A stretch of DNA of 38,821 bases from Oscillospiraceae bacterium (GCA_902801295.1 CADCHN010000015.1:1-38821); one strand, 5' to 3'; shown: positions 7,704 through 15,436, counted from the stretch's first letter. Notes: generated by a model not told the origin, from the sequence alone. Program-made: numbers and translations.

Positions 7704-8792
7704 ATGGCTTTTGCGCTGAGAACCTATACCGCCCCCGATTTTTCCGAGCCGCGCTTTCAGAACGCGCCCGACGTGACGCTTTGCCCCGCCCCCTGCGATC
7801 ACGCCGCGCCCGAACATTTCCACGCGATGAGCATTTTCCCGGAGTATTTCAAAGTGAACGGCGAGTGGCTGATGGCCGAGGAGAGCCGCATGGACTGCGT
7901 GGCAGTCTATGAAAACGGGCGCTTCGCGGTCAAGGAGTTCCGCCATCTGAAAAAGGGCGACCTCGTCGTGGTCAACCGCACCGAGGACGCCAGTGAGGGC
8001 ATCTATGTGCACGCCGACGGCTTCAACGAAACCGCCGGAGGACGTGAGCTCTTCGCCTTCCGCCAGAACCGCTCCCGCGAGACCGGCTTCTCCCGTGACT
8101 ACAGCGAAATCAGCGAGCTGCTCAAATACGAGCGCGACCACGGCAAGATCGTCTGGGTCGCCGGCCCCGCGCTCAGCTTCGACGCCGGCGCCAGAGAGGC
8201 CTTCGGAAAGCTGGTCGAGGCGGGCTACGTGCACTGCCTGATGGCCGGCAACGCCCTGGCCACCCACGATCTGGAGGGTGCCTGGCTGCACACCGCGCTC
8301 GGTCAGGACATCCACACGCTTGAGAACATGCCCGGCGGCCACCACAACCACCTCGACACCATCAACCGCGTGCGCCAGTGCGGCAGCATCCCGGCCTTCA
8401 TCGAGCAGGAGAAGCTCAAGGGCGGCATCATCTGCAGCTGCGTGAAGAAAAACGTGCCCTTCGTCCTCTGCGGCTCCATCCGCGACGACGGACCGCTGCC
8501 CGAGGTCATCGCCAATGTCTACGAAGGTCAGGACGCCATGCGCGCCCAGGTCCGCAACGCCACAACCGTCATTTGCCTGGCCACGATGCTCCATTCCATC
8601 GCCGTCGGCAACATGACTCCCTCCTTTCGCGTTCTTCCCGACGGCACCGTGCGCCAGGTGTATTTCTACTGCGTGGACGTGGCGGAATTCACCGTCAACA
8701 AGCTCAGCGACCGCGGCAGCCTCGCGGCCAAGGGCATCGTCACGAACGTCCAGGACTTCGTCACCGGCGTTGCCCACAGCCTGGGTCTCTGA
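7704..8792 (+). CDS. Ornithine-cyclodeaminase-like protein, LOR/SDH C-terminal (TIGR00300) family
   Basis: A 362-residue protein resembling the TIGR00300/LOR-SDH family, whose archaeal member converts ornithine to proline with NAD and whose cyanobacterial relatives form the C-terminal part of the arginine dihydrolase AgrE/ArgZ. Family-like motifs seen are LMAGNALATHDLE, GGHHNHLDTINRVRQCGSI, VPFVLCGSIRDDGPLPEV, ATMLHSIAVGNMTPSFRV and KLSDRGSLAAKGIVTNV. No arginine-guanidine-hydrolase domain is fused at the N-terminus, so dihydrolase activity is not expected. AAGGAG precedes the ATG, and a strong terminator follows. Co-occurrence with the LUD gene suggests a shared amino-acid or redox step, which is inferred. 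Assignment is by recalled motif pattern and should be confirmed by profile search. Confidence 0.8.
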   Translation: MAFALRTYTAPDFSEPRFQNAPDVTLCPAPCDHAAPEHFHAMSIFPEYFKVNGEWLMAEESRMDCVAVYENGRFAVKEFRHLKKGDLVVVNRTEDASEGIYVHADGFNETAGGRELFAFRQNRSRETGFSRDYSEISELLKYERDHGKIVWVAGPALSFDAGAREAFGKLVEAGYVHCLMAGNALATHDLEGAWLHTALGQDIHTLENMPGGHHNHLDTINRVRQCGSIPAFIEQEKLKGGIICSCVKKNVPFVLCGSIRDDGPLPEVIANVYEGQDAMRAQVRNATTVICLATMLHSIAVGNMTPSFRVLPDGTVRQVYFYCVDVAEFTVNKLSDRGSLAAKGIVTNVQDFVTGVAHSLGL

Positions 8793-8809
8793 TTCTGTTT
8801 TCACCTTCC

Positions 8810-8841
8810 GGCCTCCGCCTTTCGACGGAGGCCGTGTTTTT
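8810..8841 (+). terminator. Terminator after the ornithine-cyclodeaminase-like gene
   Basis: GGCCTCCG / CGGAGGCC stem with an 8-nt loop, followed by GTGTTTTT. Confidence 0.85.
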
Positions 8842-8894
8842 GTAATAATAAAGAATATTTAAGAAAGTCGAAAAATTTGGCGGCGCTTCGCGGA

Positions 8895-8923
8895 TTGAAA
8901 AGAAAGCCGAAATATGCTATGAT
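8895..8923 (+). promoter_or_regulatory. Promoter of the phospholipid operon
   Basis: TTGAAA (8895-8900), 17-bp spacer, TATGAT (8918-8923), upstream of the MprF-like gene, pssA and psd. Confidence 0.7.
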
Positions 8924-8935
8924 TCTGTCAATCCG

Positions 8936-8955
8936 CCCCGCCGTTTGCGGCGGGG
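8936..8955 (+). other. GC-rich hairpin in the phospholipid-operon leader
   Basis: A perfect 8-bp stem (CCCCGCCG / CGGCGGGG) with a TTTG loop lies a few bases after the expected transcription start and is followed by a T-rich stretch (CATTTTATTATATT). It may be an attenuator or simply protect the 5' end of the message; only the fold is seen. Confidence 0.5.
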
Positions 8956-9008
8956 ATCGGCATTTTATTATATTCCGCTGCTGCTTTGGGATGCGAAAGA
9001 GTCGGTTT

Positions 9009-10085
9009 ATGGACCAGAACAGAAACGGGGAAGGCCGCGTCCCGGCCTCCGCCGATCAAAAAAAGAAATGGCGCTGGGGCTTGCTCTCCGTGCTGATTGC
9101 CGCGCTGACCGTCTGGGCGGTGATTTCGCAGTGGAAGGGTTTTTCGCTGCGTGCGCTGGCTCAGGCGCTTTCCGGGGCCAAGCCCGGCTGGATGCTGCTG
9201 GCCGTGCTGGCTATGCTGGGCTTTGTCTACTTTGAGGGCTGTGCGCTGCGCAGCGCGTGCCTGGCCCTGCACTATCCCACCACGCGGCGCGCCGGTTTTA
9301 TCTACGCCGCGGCGGACATCTACTTTTCCGCCATCACGCCCTCCGCGAGCGGCGGCCAGCCGGCCTGCGCGCTGATGATGCGCCGCTTCGGCATCCCCGG
9401 CAGCGTGGCCGCAGCCATCCTGATGCTCACGCTCACGATGTATGCGCTGGCGATTCTGGTGGTCGGCGCGCTGGTACTGTTTTTCGCGCCCTCGACCTTT
9501 TTGCTCTTCGGCCCGCTCGGGCGGGTGCTGATTGCGGCCGGCACCGCCATCCAGGTCGGTCTGCTGGCGGTCTTTGTGCTGCTGATGTACAGGGAAGGGC
9601 TCTTTAAGCGCATCTGCCTGGGTCTGCTGCGCGCCTTAACCGCGCTGCGGCTTGTCCGGCATCCGGAGAAGCTGGCCGCGCGCCTTGAGCGGACGATGGA
9701 TGCGTACCACCAAAGGGCGGCGCTGCTCACCGGGCACCGGCCGCTGCTGCTGCGCTCCTTCCTGTATAATCTGCTGCAGCGCGTTTCCGCGATCTCCGTG
9801 AGCATGTTTGTTTTCCTCGCCCTCGGCGGCCCGCTCCGCGCCGCCCCCGGCATCTTTGCCGTGCAGAGCTTTGTGGTGCTCGGCTCCAACTGCGTGCCGA
9901 TTCCGGGTGCCATGGGCGTGGCCGACTACCTGATGCTCGACGGCTTTCAAGCCTTTTTGAGCCCGGATCGGGTGGTCATCATGGAGCTCATCAGCCGCTC
10001 TGTGTCCTTCTACAGCTGCGTGCTGCTGTGCGGGCTGCTTGTGTTATTTACCTCACTCAGAAAGAGAAAGGCGGGTCCGGTATGA
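9009..10085 (+). CDS. MprF-like/UPF0104 lysylphosphatidylglycerol synthase transmembrane-domain protein
   Basis: A polytopic membrane protein of about 358 residues resembling the LPG_synthase_TM (UPF0104, AglD/MprF flippase-domain) family. After a charged cytoplasmic N-terminus there are about eight hydrophobic segments; the pattern ITPSASGGQPACALMMRRFGIP is the family's conserved loop, and PIPGAMGVADYLML near the C-terminus is its second signature. No aminoacyl-transferase domain is attached, so it cannot make lysyl-phosphatidylglycerol by itself. It overlaps pssA by 4 bp and leads an operon with pssA and psd, which points to phospholipid movement across the membrane; this role is inferred. 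The start is uncertain: ATG at 9009 (MDQNRN) has AAAGAG upstream, ATG at 8991 (MRKSRF) is an alternative. Confidence 0.82.
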   Translation: MDQNRNGEGRVPASADQKKKWRWGLLSVLIAALTVWAVISQWKGFSLRALAQALSGAKPGWMLLAVLAMLGFVYFEGCALRSACLALHYPTTRRAGFIYAAADIYFSAITPSASGGQPACALMMRRFGIPGSVAAAILMLTLTMYALAILVVGALVLFFAPSTFLLFGPLGRVLIAAGTAIQVGLLAVFVLLMYREGLFKRICLGLLRALTALRLVRHPEKLAARLERTMDAYHQRAALLTGHRPLLLRSFLYNLLQRVSAISVSMFVFLALGGPLRAAPGIFAVQSFVVLGSNCVPIPGAMGVADYLMLDGFQAFLSPDRVVIMELISRSVSFYSCVLLCGLLVLFTSLRKRKAGPV

Positions 10086-10777
10086 TCGGCTTTTATGACT
10101 ATACGGTGGTTCTCACCTATCTGTCTCTGCTCTCCTCGACGGTGGGCATCGTTGTGGCGCTCTCCGCCGGCGGGCATCCGTATTTCGGCTGCTTTTTCCT
10201 GCTGCTGAGCGGTCTGTGCGACGCCTTTGACGGCCGGGTCGCCCGGACGAAGAAAGCGCGCACGCCGGCGGAAAAGGCCTTTGGCATCCAGATCGACTCG
10301 CTGTCGGATCTCGTCGCCTTCGGCGTGCTGCCGACCTGCATCGGCGCTGCGCTCATCCGCACCTCACCCATGATCCGGGCGGCGCTGGCCGATCCCGCCG
10401 CCCCCTGGCAGGTTCATGTCGGCCGCTTTTTGCTGCACGCCGTGCTGGTGCTCTACACGCTCGCCGCGATGATCCGCCTCGCCTACTACAACATCACCGA
10501 GGAGGAGCGGCAGCAGACGGAGACCGGCGCGCGCTCGCATTTTCTCGGTCTGCCCGTCACCTCCGCGGCCCTGATTTTCCCCTTCATCCTGCTGCTGCAG
10601 TTTCTTACGCGGGCGGACATCACCCTGGCCTACATCGCCGCGGCGCTGCTGACCGGCGTTCTGTTTCTGATCCCCTTCCGCGTGAAAAAGCCCGGGCTGC
10701 GCGGGATTCTGATCATGGTCGGCGTCGGAGCGCTGGAATTTCTGCTGCTTCTGCTATGGAAAACGCTGTTTCGCTGA
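10082..10777 (+). CDS. pssA: CDP-diacylglycerol--serine O-phosphatidyltransferase
   Basis: A 231-residue integral membrane CDP-alcohol phosphatidyltransferase that makes phosphatidylserine. The catalytic signature is present as DAFDGRVAR, then after a longer spacer FGIQIDSLSD, giving all the conserved Asp, Gly and Arg residues (about residues 45-79); the long spacer with the following LVAFGVLP is the version I associate with Firmicutes PssA. Six or so hydrophobic helices follow. The ATG at 10082 overlaps the upstream stop codon (GTATGA), and the gene's 3' end overlaps psd by 22 bp, so the three genes are tightly coupled. PssA is preferred over a phosphatidylglycerophosphate synthase because psd is next. 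Confidence 0.92.
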   Translation: MIGFYDYTVVLTYLSLLSSTVGIVVALSAGGHPYFGCFFLLLSGLCDAFDGRVARTKKARTPAEKAFGIQIDSLSDLVAFGVLPTCIGAALIRTSPMIRAALADPAAPWQVHVGRFLLHAVLVLYTLAAMIRLAYYNITEEERQQTETGARSHFLGLPVTSAALIFPFILLLQFLTRADITLAYIAAALLTGVLFLIPFRVKKPGLRGILIMVGVGALEFLLLLLWKTLFR

Positions 10778-11646
10778 CGGGGCGCTGGGAACGTCCGGCG
10801 CCGGAGAGCGCAGGACTGCGCTTTCTCTACCGCACGCTGCCGGGGCGGCTGCTGCTGAAGCCTCTGACAGGCCGCGGCTTGTCCCGCCTCGCCGGGCATC
10901 TGCTGGATTCCCGCCTGTCCCGGCCGCTGATCGGGCGCTTTGTGCGCCGCTATGAGATCCAGCTCACCGATTATCGGGAGGCGGATTACGCCTGCTTCAA
11001 CGACTTTTTCTGCCGCGAGATCCGGCCGGAGCTGCGTCCTCTGCCCGACGATCCCGCGCTGCTGTTTGCGCCCTGCGACGGCAGGCTCAGCGCATGGCGC
11101 ATCGACGAGGGCACGGTGCTTAGCATCAAGCAGAGCCGCTACACGCTCGACGAGCTCTTTTCCGGCGACCCGATCGCCGAACGCTACCGGGACGGCGTGT
11201 GTCTGGTGTTTCGCCTCTGCGTGGACGACTACCACCGCTATTGCTACCCCGACAGCGGCGTCAAGGGCGGCAACGTCTTTCTTCCCGGCGAGCTTCACAC
11301 CGTGCGCCCGATCGCGCTCGGCACGCTGCCGGTCTTTGTCCGCAACTGCCGGGAATATACGGTCATGGACACCGCGCATTTCGGCACCGTGACGCAGATG
11401 GAAGTGGGCGCGCTGCTGGTAGGGAAGATTGAAAACCGCCACGGCGCCGGGGCTTTCGTGCGCGGCGAGGAAAAAGGCCGGTTTCGCTACGGCGGCAGCA
11501 CTGTGATCCTGCTGCTGGAACAGGGCCGTGCGGAGCTGCCGGAGGTGCTCTTCCGCCGGAGCGCGGAGGGTCTGGAGCTGCGCGTCAGGATGGGACAGCC
11601 CATCGGCCGCGCCGCCGTCCGGGAACTGACGGCAGCCGGCAAATAA
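10756..11646 (+). CDS. psd: Phosphatidylserine decarboxylase proenzyme
   Basis: A 296-residue enzyme converting phosphatidylserine to phosphatidylethanolamine. It is made as a proenzyme that cuts itself at a Gly-Ser bond to create a pyruvoyl cofactor; here the site reads FRYGGSTVILLLE (about residues 238-250), a GGST version of the better known LGST. Other motifs are the DDYHRYCYPDSG histidine segment, the FNDFFCREIRP N-terminal motif, and QMEVGALLVGKI. It overlaps pssA by 22 bp, so translation is likely coupled. With pssA it gives the cell a complete route from CDP-diacylglycerol and serine to phosphatidylethanolamine. The operon ends at a strong terminator. Confidence 0.95.
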   Translation: MENAVSLTGRWERPAPESAGLRFLYRTLPGRLLLKPLTGRGLSRLAGHLLDSRLSRPLIGRFVRRYEIQLTDYREADYACFNDFFCREIRPELRPLPDDPALLFAPCDGRLSAWRIDEGTVLSIKQSRYTLDELFSGDPIAERYRDGVCLVFRLCVDDYHRYCYPDSGVKGGNVFLPGELHTVRPIALGTLPVFVRNCREYTVMDTAHFGTVTQMEVGALLVGKIENRHGAGAFVRGEEKGRFRYGGSTVILLLEQGRAELPEVLFRRSAEGLELRVRMGQPIGRAAVRELTAAGK

Positions 11647-11657
11647 CGAAAACCGCA

Positions 11658-11704
11658 CAGGAGGCCGACCATTGAGAAAAATTTGGTCGGCCTCCTGTTT
11701 TTTT
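11658..11704 (+). terminator. Terminator of the phospholipid operon
   Basis: CAGGAGGCCGACCA (11658-11671) pairs with TGGTCGGCCTCCTG (11684-11697), then a run of seven T. Confidence 0.92.
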
Positions 11705-11705
11705 A

Positions 11706-11735
11706 TTGACAAAGTCCCGGGGCACAGGGTATTCT
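11706..11735 (+). promoter_or_regulatory. Promoter of mgtE
   Basis: TTGACA (11706-11711), 18-bp spacer, TATTCT (11730-11735). It begins directly after the preceding terminator and produces a leader of about 195 nt. Confidence 0.65.
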
Positions 11736-11781
11736 GGACTCAGGCCAAGCGCCGAATACACCAATCAAAGGAGGAGACGTC

Positions 11782-11865
11782 ATGGACGGTGGAAGTAGTA
11801 CCGGCAGTTTATCGGGCCGATGTTGCGCGGATTTTCACGGTTCATCCGTGTCCGCCTTTTGCTGA
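11782..11865 (+). CDS. Putative 27-residue leader peptide of mgtE
   Basis: A short reading frame in the mgtE leader starts with ATG at 11782 behind an excellent ribosome binding site (AAAGGAGGAGACGTC) and encodes 27 residues beginning MDGGSSTGSLSGRCC and ending AFC before TGA. It is rich in Ser and Gly with three Cys and has no transmembrane segment. It ends 73 bp before mgtE, and a series of small hairpins starts inside its 3' end. In enterobacteria the Mg2+ transporter gene mgtA is controlled through a leader peptide (MgtL); this sequence is unrelated, but the layout is similar. I do not recognise it as a known family; translation is inferred from the ribosome binding site alone. Confidence 0.5.
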   Translation: MDGGSSTGSLSGRCCADFHGSSVSAFC

Positions 11866-11918
11866 TTGATCCGGGCTGTCGGCCCGCCTGTCGGACTTCC
11901 GAATCTGGACGCAATCCA
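11836..11918 (+). other. Series of four hairpins in the mgtE leader
   Basis: Four short stems follow one another: CACGG/CCGTG (11836-11850), CGGGC/GCCCG (11872-11886), TCGGA/TCCGA (11891-11902) and TGGA/TCCA (11906-11918), the last ending six bases before the mgtE Shine-Dalgarno (GAGGAGGG). I do not see the conserved parts of the M-box Mg2+ riboswitch. None is followed by a T-run, so control, if any, would be on translation. Confidence 0.4.
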
Positions 11919-11938
11919 AGACCGAGGAGGGATTCCCG

Positions 11939-13315
11939 ATGGCACTCAATCCGTTAACCCTGGAAAAAACCATCCGTTCGCTGTTGGAGGACAAGAAGTA
12001 CCAGAGTCTGAAGGACATGCTGGTCACGATGGAGCCGGCGGACATCGCCGGGATCTTCGAGGAGCTGGAGGACGAGCGCATCCCGCTGCTGTTCCGCCTG
12101 CTGCCGAAGGAGACGGCGGCGGAGACCTTCGCGGAGCTCGAACCGGAGCGGCAGGAACTGCTGATCCGCGGCTTCTCCGACCGTGAGCTGCATGAGCTGG
12201 TCAACGAGCTCTACGTGGACGACGCGGCGGATCTGGTGGAGGAGATGCCGGCCAATGTGGTCAAGCGCATCCTCGCCCAGACCGATCCGCAGATGCGCCG
12301 GGAGATCAACGAAATCCTGCGCTATCCCGAAAACTCCGCCGGCTCGATCATGACGACGGAGTATGTCTCCCTTCGCCCCGGAATGAGCGTGGCCGAGGCC
12401 ATCGCCCGCATCCGCACCACGGGCGTGGACAAGGAGACGATCTACACCTGCTACGTCACCGAGGGGCGAAAGCTCCTGGGCACCGTGTCCGTCAAGGACC
12501 TGCTGCTCTGTGCCGACGACGCAAAGCCCGTGTCGGAGATCATGGACGAGAACGTCATCTCCGTCAGCACCCTGACCGACCAGGAAGAGGTCGCGCAGAT
12601 GCTCTCGAAATACAACTTCCTCGCGCTGCCCGTGGTGGACACGGACGCGCGCATGGTCGGTATCGTCACCTTCGACGATGCGATGGACGTCCTCGTGGAA
12701 GAGACCACGGAGGATATCGAAAAGATGGCCGGTATGCTCCCCTCCGAGAAGAGCTACCTGCGCTCCAACGCTTGGGATCTGTTCCGCCACCGCATCCCCT
12801 GGCTGATGCTGCTGATGATCTCCGCCACCTTCACGGGCATGATTATCACCGGCTTCGAGGGCGCACTGGCCGCGCAGGTCGTGCTGACGGCCTTCATCCC
12901 GATGCTGATGGACACCGGCGGCAACTCCGGTTCCCAGGCCTCCGTCACCGTCATCCGTGCTCTGAGCCTGGGCGAGCTGGAATTTGCCGATCTGCCGCGC
13001 GTCATCTGGAAGGAGATCCAGACGGCAGCGCTCTGCGGCATCGCCCTGTCGCTGATCTGCTTTGGCAAGATCCTGCTGGTAGACCGGCTTCTGCTCGGCA
13101 ACTCCGACATCACCGTGCTGACCGCCTTCGTCGTCTGCTTTACGATGGCCGTCACGGTGCTGATCGCCAAAATCGTCGGCTGCACGCTGCCGATGGCCGC
13201 CAAGAAGGTCGGCTTTGACCCGGCCGTTATGGCCAGCCCCTTCATCACGACCATCGTGGACGCGCTGAGCCTGCTGGTCTATTTCGGCATTGCCAGCGCC
13301 CTGCTGCCCATTTGA
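11939..13315 (+). CDS. mgtE: Magnesium transporter MgtE
   Basis: A 458-residue Mg2+ channel/transporter. In order: an N-terminal MgtE domain of helical repeats (about residues 30-130, including ELVNELYVDDAADLVEEMP), two CBS domains (about 135-255; EIMDENVISVSTLTDQEEVAQ and the second ending GIVTFDDAMDVL) that sense intracellular Mg2+, a linking plug helix, and a C-terminal membrane domain of five helices with the pore motif MDTGGNSGSQASVTVIRAL. Length and motifs match the family. GAGGAGGG lies 7 bp before the ATG. The long leader with a small open reading frame suggests post-transcriptional control, probably by magnesium. Confidence 0.97.
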   Translation: MALNPLTLEKTIRSLLEDKKYQSLKDMLVTMEPADIAGIFEELEDERIPLLFRLLPKETAAETFAELEPERQELLIRGFSDRELHELVNELYVDDAADLVEEMPANVVKRILAQTDPQMRREINEILRYPENSAGSIMTTEYVSLRPGMSVAEAIARIRTTGVDKETIYTCYVTEGRKLLGTVSVKDLLLCADDAKPVSEIMDENVISVSTLTDQEEVAQMLSKYNFLALPVVDTDARMVGIVTFDDAMDVLVEETTEDIEKMAGMLPSEKSYLRSNAWDLFRHRIPWLMLLMISATFTGMIITGFEGALAAQVVLTAFIPMLMDTGGNSGSQASVTVIRALSLGELEFADLPRVIWKEIQTAALCGIALSLICFGKILLVDRLLLGNSDITVLTAFVVCFTMAVTVLIAKIVGCTLPMAAKKVGFDPAVMASPFITTIVDALSLLVYFGIASALLPI

Positions 13316-13329
13316 AGCACAACAAGAAA

Positions 13330-13367
13330 AAGGAGCTTACTCAAGCGCTTGAGTAAGCTCCTTTTTT
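13330..13367. terminator. Bidirectional terminator between mgtE and the DUF4037 gene
   Basis: A 34-bp near-perfect palindrome (AAGGAGCTTACTCAAG / CTTGAGTAAGCTCCTT) with T-runs in both directions. Confidence 0.9.
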
Positions 13368-13376
13368 CTAGTTTCG

Positions 13377-14306
13377 TCACACCGCGGCGAGGATATGCAG
13401 GTTCCGCAGTTTGGGATCGCGGACGCGGTCGTTGACCGCGTAGGCGAGGCGCTCGAGCTCGCCGCTCTCTGTCTCCGCCAGCCCCTGTGCCCGCACTTCG
13501 GCGGCGACGGCGGCACAGATTGCCTCAATCAGCCGCAGCTTTTCCTCATCACAGGGCGTCGTCAGGATCTGCTCGAGCGGCAAAGCCAGCTCTGACAGCA
13601 GCGGCAGCTCCCGCAGCGCGCGAAAGCGCCACTTGTAATAGGGCCGGTAGCGCCGCGCCAGCAGAAAGGCCGCGGCGGAGGCGCTGTCGGCAAACTCGAT
13701 CGCCGCCAGCTGCGCGGCGGCCGGCTCCCCGTGGCCGAGGCAGCGCTCGACGTTATACTGCCCGGCCTGCGCCATCAGCAGCAGCCGCCCGGCCAGGCGC
13801 TTACAGCGCACGTCCTCCGGGAAAAAGGCGAGCTGCTCACGAATGCGGCTGACCTCGCCCCAGTTGTCGAAAAAGAGTTCCCCGTTCGTGGCCTCGGCGA
13901 GCGCCTGCTCCGGCAGCGTCAGCCACTGCTCCGTCGTCAGCGCGCCGTTGGCAGAGCCCACGGTTTTTGTGAAAAACTCCGCCGTGCGCAGCACGCCGTG
14001 CCGCGCGCCGCCCACCGGCAGCATCATCGCGCGCTTCACGCCACGAAACTCCTTCGGAAGCCCCGCATAGGCCCGCTCCAGCAGAAATTCCTGCCGCCGG
14101 CCGACGATCTCCTCCTCGGGCAGGAACAGGCAAAAGCCCGGCTCGAAGTCGTGGTCGCGGGACAGCCCGTCGTCATAGCCAAAGCACTCCGAGCCGCTGC
14201 CGAAGAGACCGACGGCGAGAAAGGGCAGTAATTCGGGAAACTTCTCCTGCAGCATCGGCCGGCCGCAGCTCTCGAAGAAGTCCCGGGACAGCTCAAGCCC
14301 GTTCAT
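13377..14306 (-). CDS. DUF4037-domain, nucleotidyltransferase-like protein
   Basis: A 309-residue protein with DUF4037 at its C-terminal half. The N-terminal part holds a nucleotidyltransferase-like signature, LFGSGSECFGYDDGLSRDHDFEPGF (split here by its parts: the GSGSE helix start and the SRDHDFEPGF acidic motif, about residues 37-60), where the Asp pair could bind metal and nucleotide. Its substrate is not known. The ATG at 14306 lies inside the last codons of the upstream TPR gene (14-bp overlap), which implies translational coupling and joint function. The ATG is chosen because homology-like sequence starts at MNGLELSRDFFES and an earlier start would run deep into the TPR gene. Confidence 0.8.
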   Translation of the reverse strand: MNGLELSRDFFESCGRPMLQEKFPELLPFLAVGLFGSGSECFGYDDGLSRDHDFEPGFCLFLPEEEIVGRRQEFLLERAYAGLPKEFRGVKRAMMLPVGGARHGVLRTAEFFTKTVGSANGALTTEQWLTLPEQALAEATNGELFFDNWGEVSRIREQLAFFPEDVRCKRLAGRLLLMAQAGQYNVERCLGHGEPAAAQLAAIEFADSASAAAFLLARRYRPYYKWRFRALRELPLLSELALPLEQILTTPCDEEKLRLIEAICAAVAAEVRAQGLAETESGELERLAYAVNDRVRDPKLRNLHILAAV

Positions 14307-15135
14307 AGATGCGCGCCGCCTCCTTCTGCAGCTCCTCTGCGGCGAGGAAATAGCCGTAATACGCAAAGCTGGGGGCGCACTTCTCGCAGACGAAGGCGTA
14401 GTAGCCGTTGCGCGGCGCAGCCTTGTCCTGCAGCAGCTCGAGGGCGCGGTCGAGCAGCGCGAAGATGCGCGTTTCTCCCGCCTCGAGTCCCGCCTGCGCT
14501 GCGACGGTGTCTGCCATGTTCAGGCAGGTGATCGCCTGCTCCAGCGCGCCGCCGGAGAGCTTGCCCATCTGCTCCATCGCCTTATCGTAGAGCGTGAAGG
14601 CCTCGTCATAGCGGCCGAGCGCCTTGCAGGAGAGCGCCATGTTGTTGTACAGCCCGCCCAGCAGCTCCGGCCGGACCTGCACACCGGACTCGTACACCGC
14701 CCGCGCCTTCTCGAACAGGGAAAACGCACGCTCGTTGTCCCCGAAGGCGCTGCAGGCCGTGGCGGCGTTGACATAGGTGGTGCCGGCGCTGACAGAGCCC
14801 TCAAAGTCCAGCTTTTCCAGCAGCCCAAGCGCCTCGTCTGCCCAGCGCAGGGCCTTGTCCCTGTCGCCGGTCTTGCGATAATGGCCGATCAGCTCGTTAG
14901 AGAGCATCAGCTGCCCGCGCCGATCCTGCCCGAGTTTCGCCTCTTCCATCCAATACAGCAGGTGCCGCTCGGCCCCGGCGTAGTCCCGGCGGCTCATGTA
15001 TTCGTCCATTTTCTGAATGATCCGCTGCTGCGGAACGGCGCGGATCATCGGCTCGGCACCGTAGGGCTCCCCGCAGAGGAGGCAGGTCGGCTCGACGTAA
15101 TCCTCGGGTGCCAGGGGCTGATTGCTGTTGCTCAT
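14293..15135 (-). CDS. Tetratricopeptide-repeat protein with N-terminal Cys motif
   Basis: A 280-residue protein made mainly of TPR helical pairs (about residues 40-220), including GDNERAFSLFEKARAVYES and ALGRYDEAFTLYDKAMEQM, with the Ala/Gly/Tyr spacing typical of TPRs. The N-terminus has CLLCG and the C-terminal region has CEKC, so a structural metal site formed by the two ends is possible but unproven. It is likely a protein-binding scaffold for the downstream DUF4037 protein, with which it overlaps by 14 bp. No membrane segment or signal peptide is seen. The start ATG at 15135 has GGAAAGGACGCAGCA upstream. Confidence 0.82.
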   Translation of the reverse strand: MSNSNQPLAPEDYVEPTCLLCGEPYGAEPMIRAVPQQRIIQKMDEYMSRRDYAGAERHLLYWMEEAKLGQDRRGQLMLSNELIGHYRKTGDRDKALRWADEALGLLEKLDFEGSVSAGTTYVNAATACSAFGDNERAFSLFEKARAVYESGVQVRPELLGGLYNNMALSCKALGRYDEAFTLYDKAMEQMGKLSGGALEQAITCLNMADTVAAQAGLEAGETRIFALLDRALELLQDKAAPRNGYYAFVCEKCAPSFAYYGYFLAAEELQKEAARIYERA

Positions 15136-15180
15136 TGCTGCGTCCTTTCCGCGGCAAAGCCGCCGGTTTTTCGTGCCTTC

Positions 15181-15209
15181 ATACTATCATTCCGGTCGAA
15201 AAAACACAA
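15181..15209 (-). promoter_or_regulatory. Promoter of the TPR/DUF4037 pair
   Basis: On the minus strand TTGTGT (15204-15209), 17-bp spacer, TAGTAT (15181-15186). The match is modest. Confidence 0.45.
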
Positions 15210-15279
15210 CCGAATTCTTTGCCTTGTTGAAATCGTCAAAATCAAAGCCTCGTTGTCGGCCAAAAATTGTATCATATGC

Positions 15280-15308
15280 TTGAAAAACATGCTTTAAAGT
15301 GATATAGT
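15280..15308 (+). promoter_or_regulatory. Promoter of the ABC importer operon
   Basis: TTGAAA (15280-15285), 17-bp spacer, TATAGT (15303-15308). The coding sequence starts about 150 nt after the expected transcription start, leaving room for the structured leader. Confidence 0.7.
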
Positions 15309-15332
15309 ATAGGCAACATCGGCGATCGCCCC

Positions 15333-15436
15333 GCGCGACCGCCGTGCAACCTGAAAGCGCAGGCCGTCTCCCGGCGGGCCGCGCCAGCCCCCGTTTTATG
15401 GGAGCGGCGGACGGGTCGTCCCGCGTCGGCGGTCGG
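15333..15436 (+). promoter_or_regulatory. Structured leader RNA before the ABC importer, class unknown
   Basis: The leader can fold into a closed multi-arm domain. CGACCGCCG near its start is exactly complementary to CGGCGGTCG about 80 nt later, forming an outer stem. Inside are a hairpin CCTG-AAAGCG-CAGG and a longer arm made from CCGTC/GACGG, GCCGC/GCGGC and CCC/GGG around a GTTTTAT loop. The domain ends about 20 nt before the ribosome binding site AGAAGGAGGAA. I compared it from memory with TPP, SAM, cobalamin, c-di-GMP and Mg2+ riboswitches and saw no match. High GC makes chance pairing common, so the fold is a hypothesis. Confidence 0.4.

Noticed and set aside
11672..11869. Possible 65-codon frame before mgtE
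   Set aside because: It starts inside the terminator hairpin of the preceding operon and has no ribosome binding site; the 27-codon frame in another phase has a much better one.
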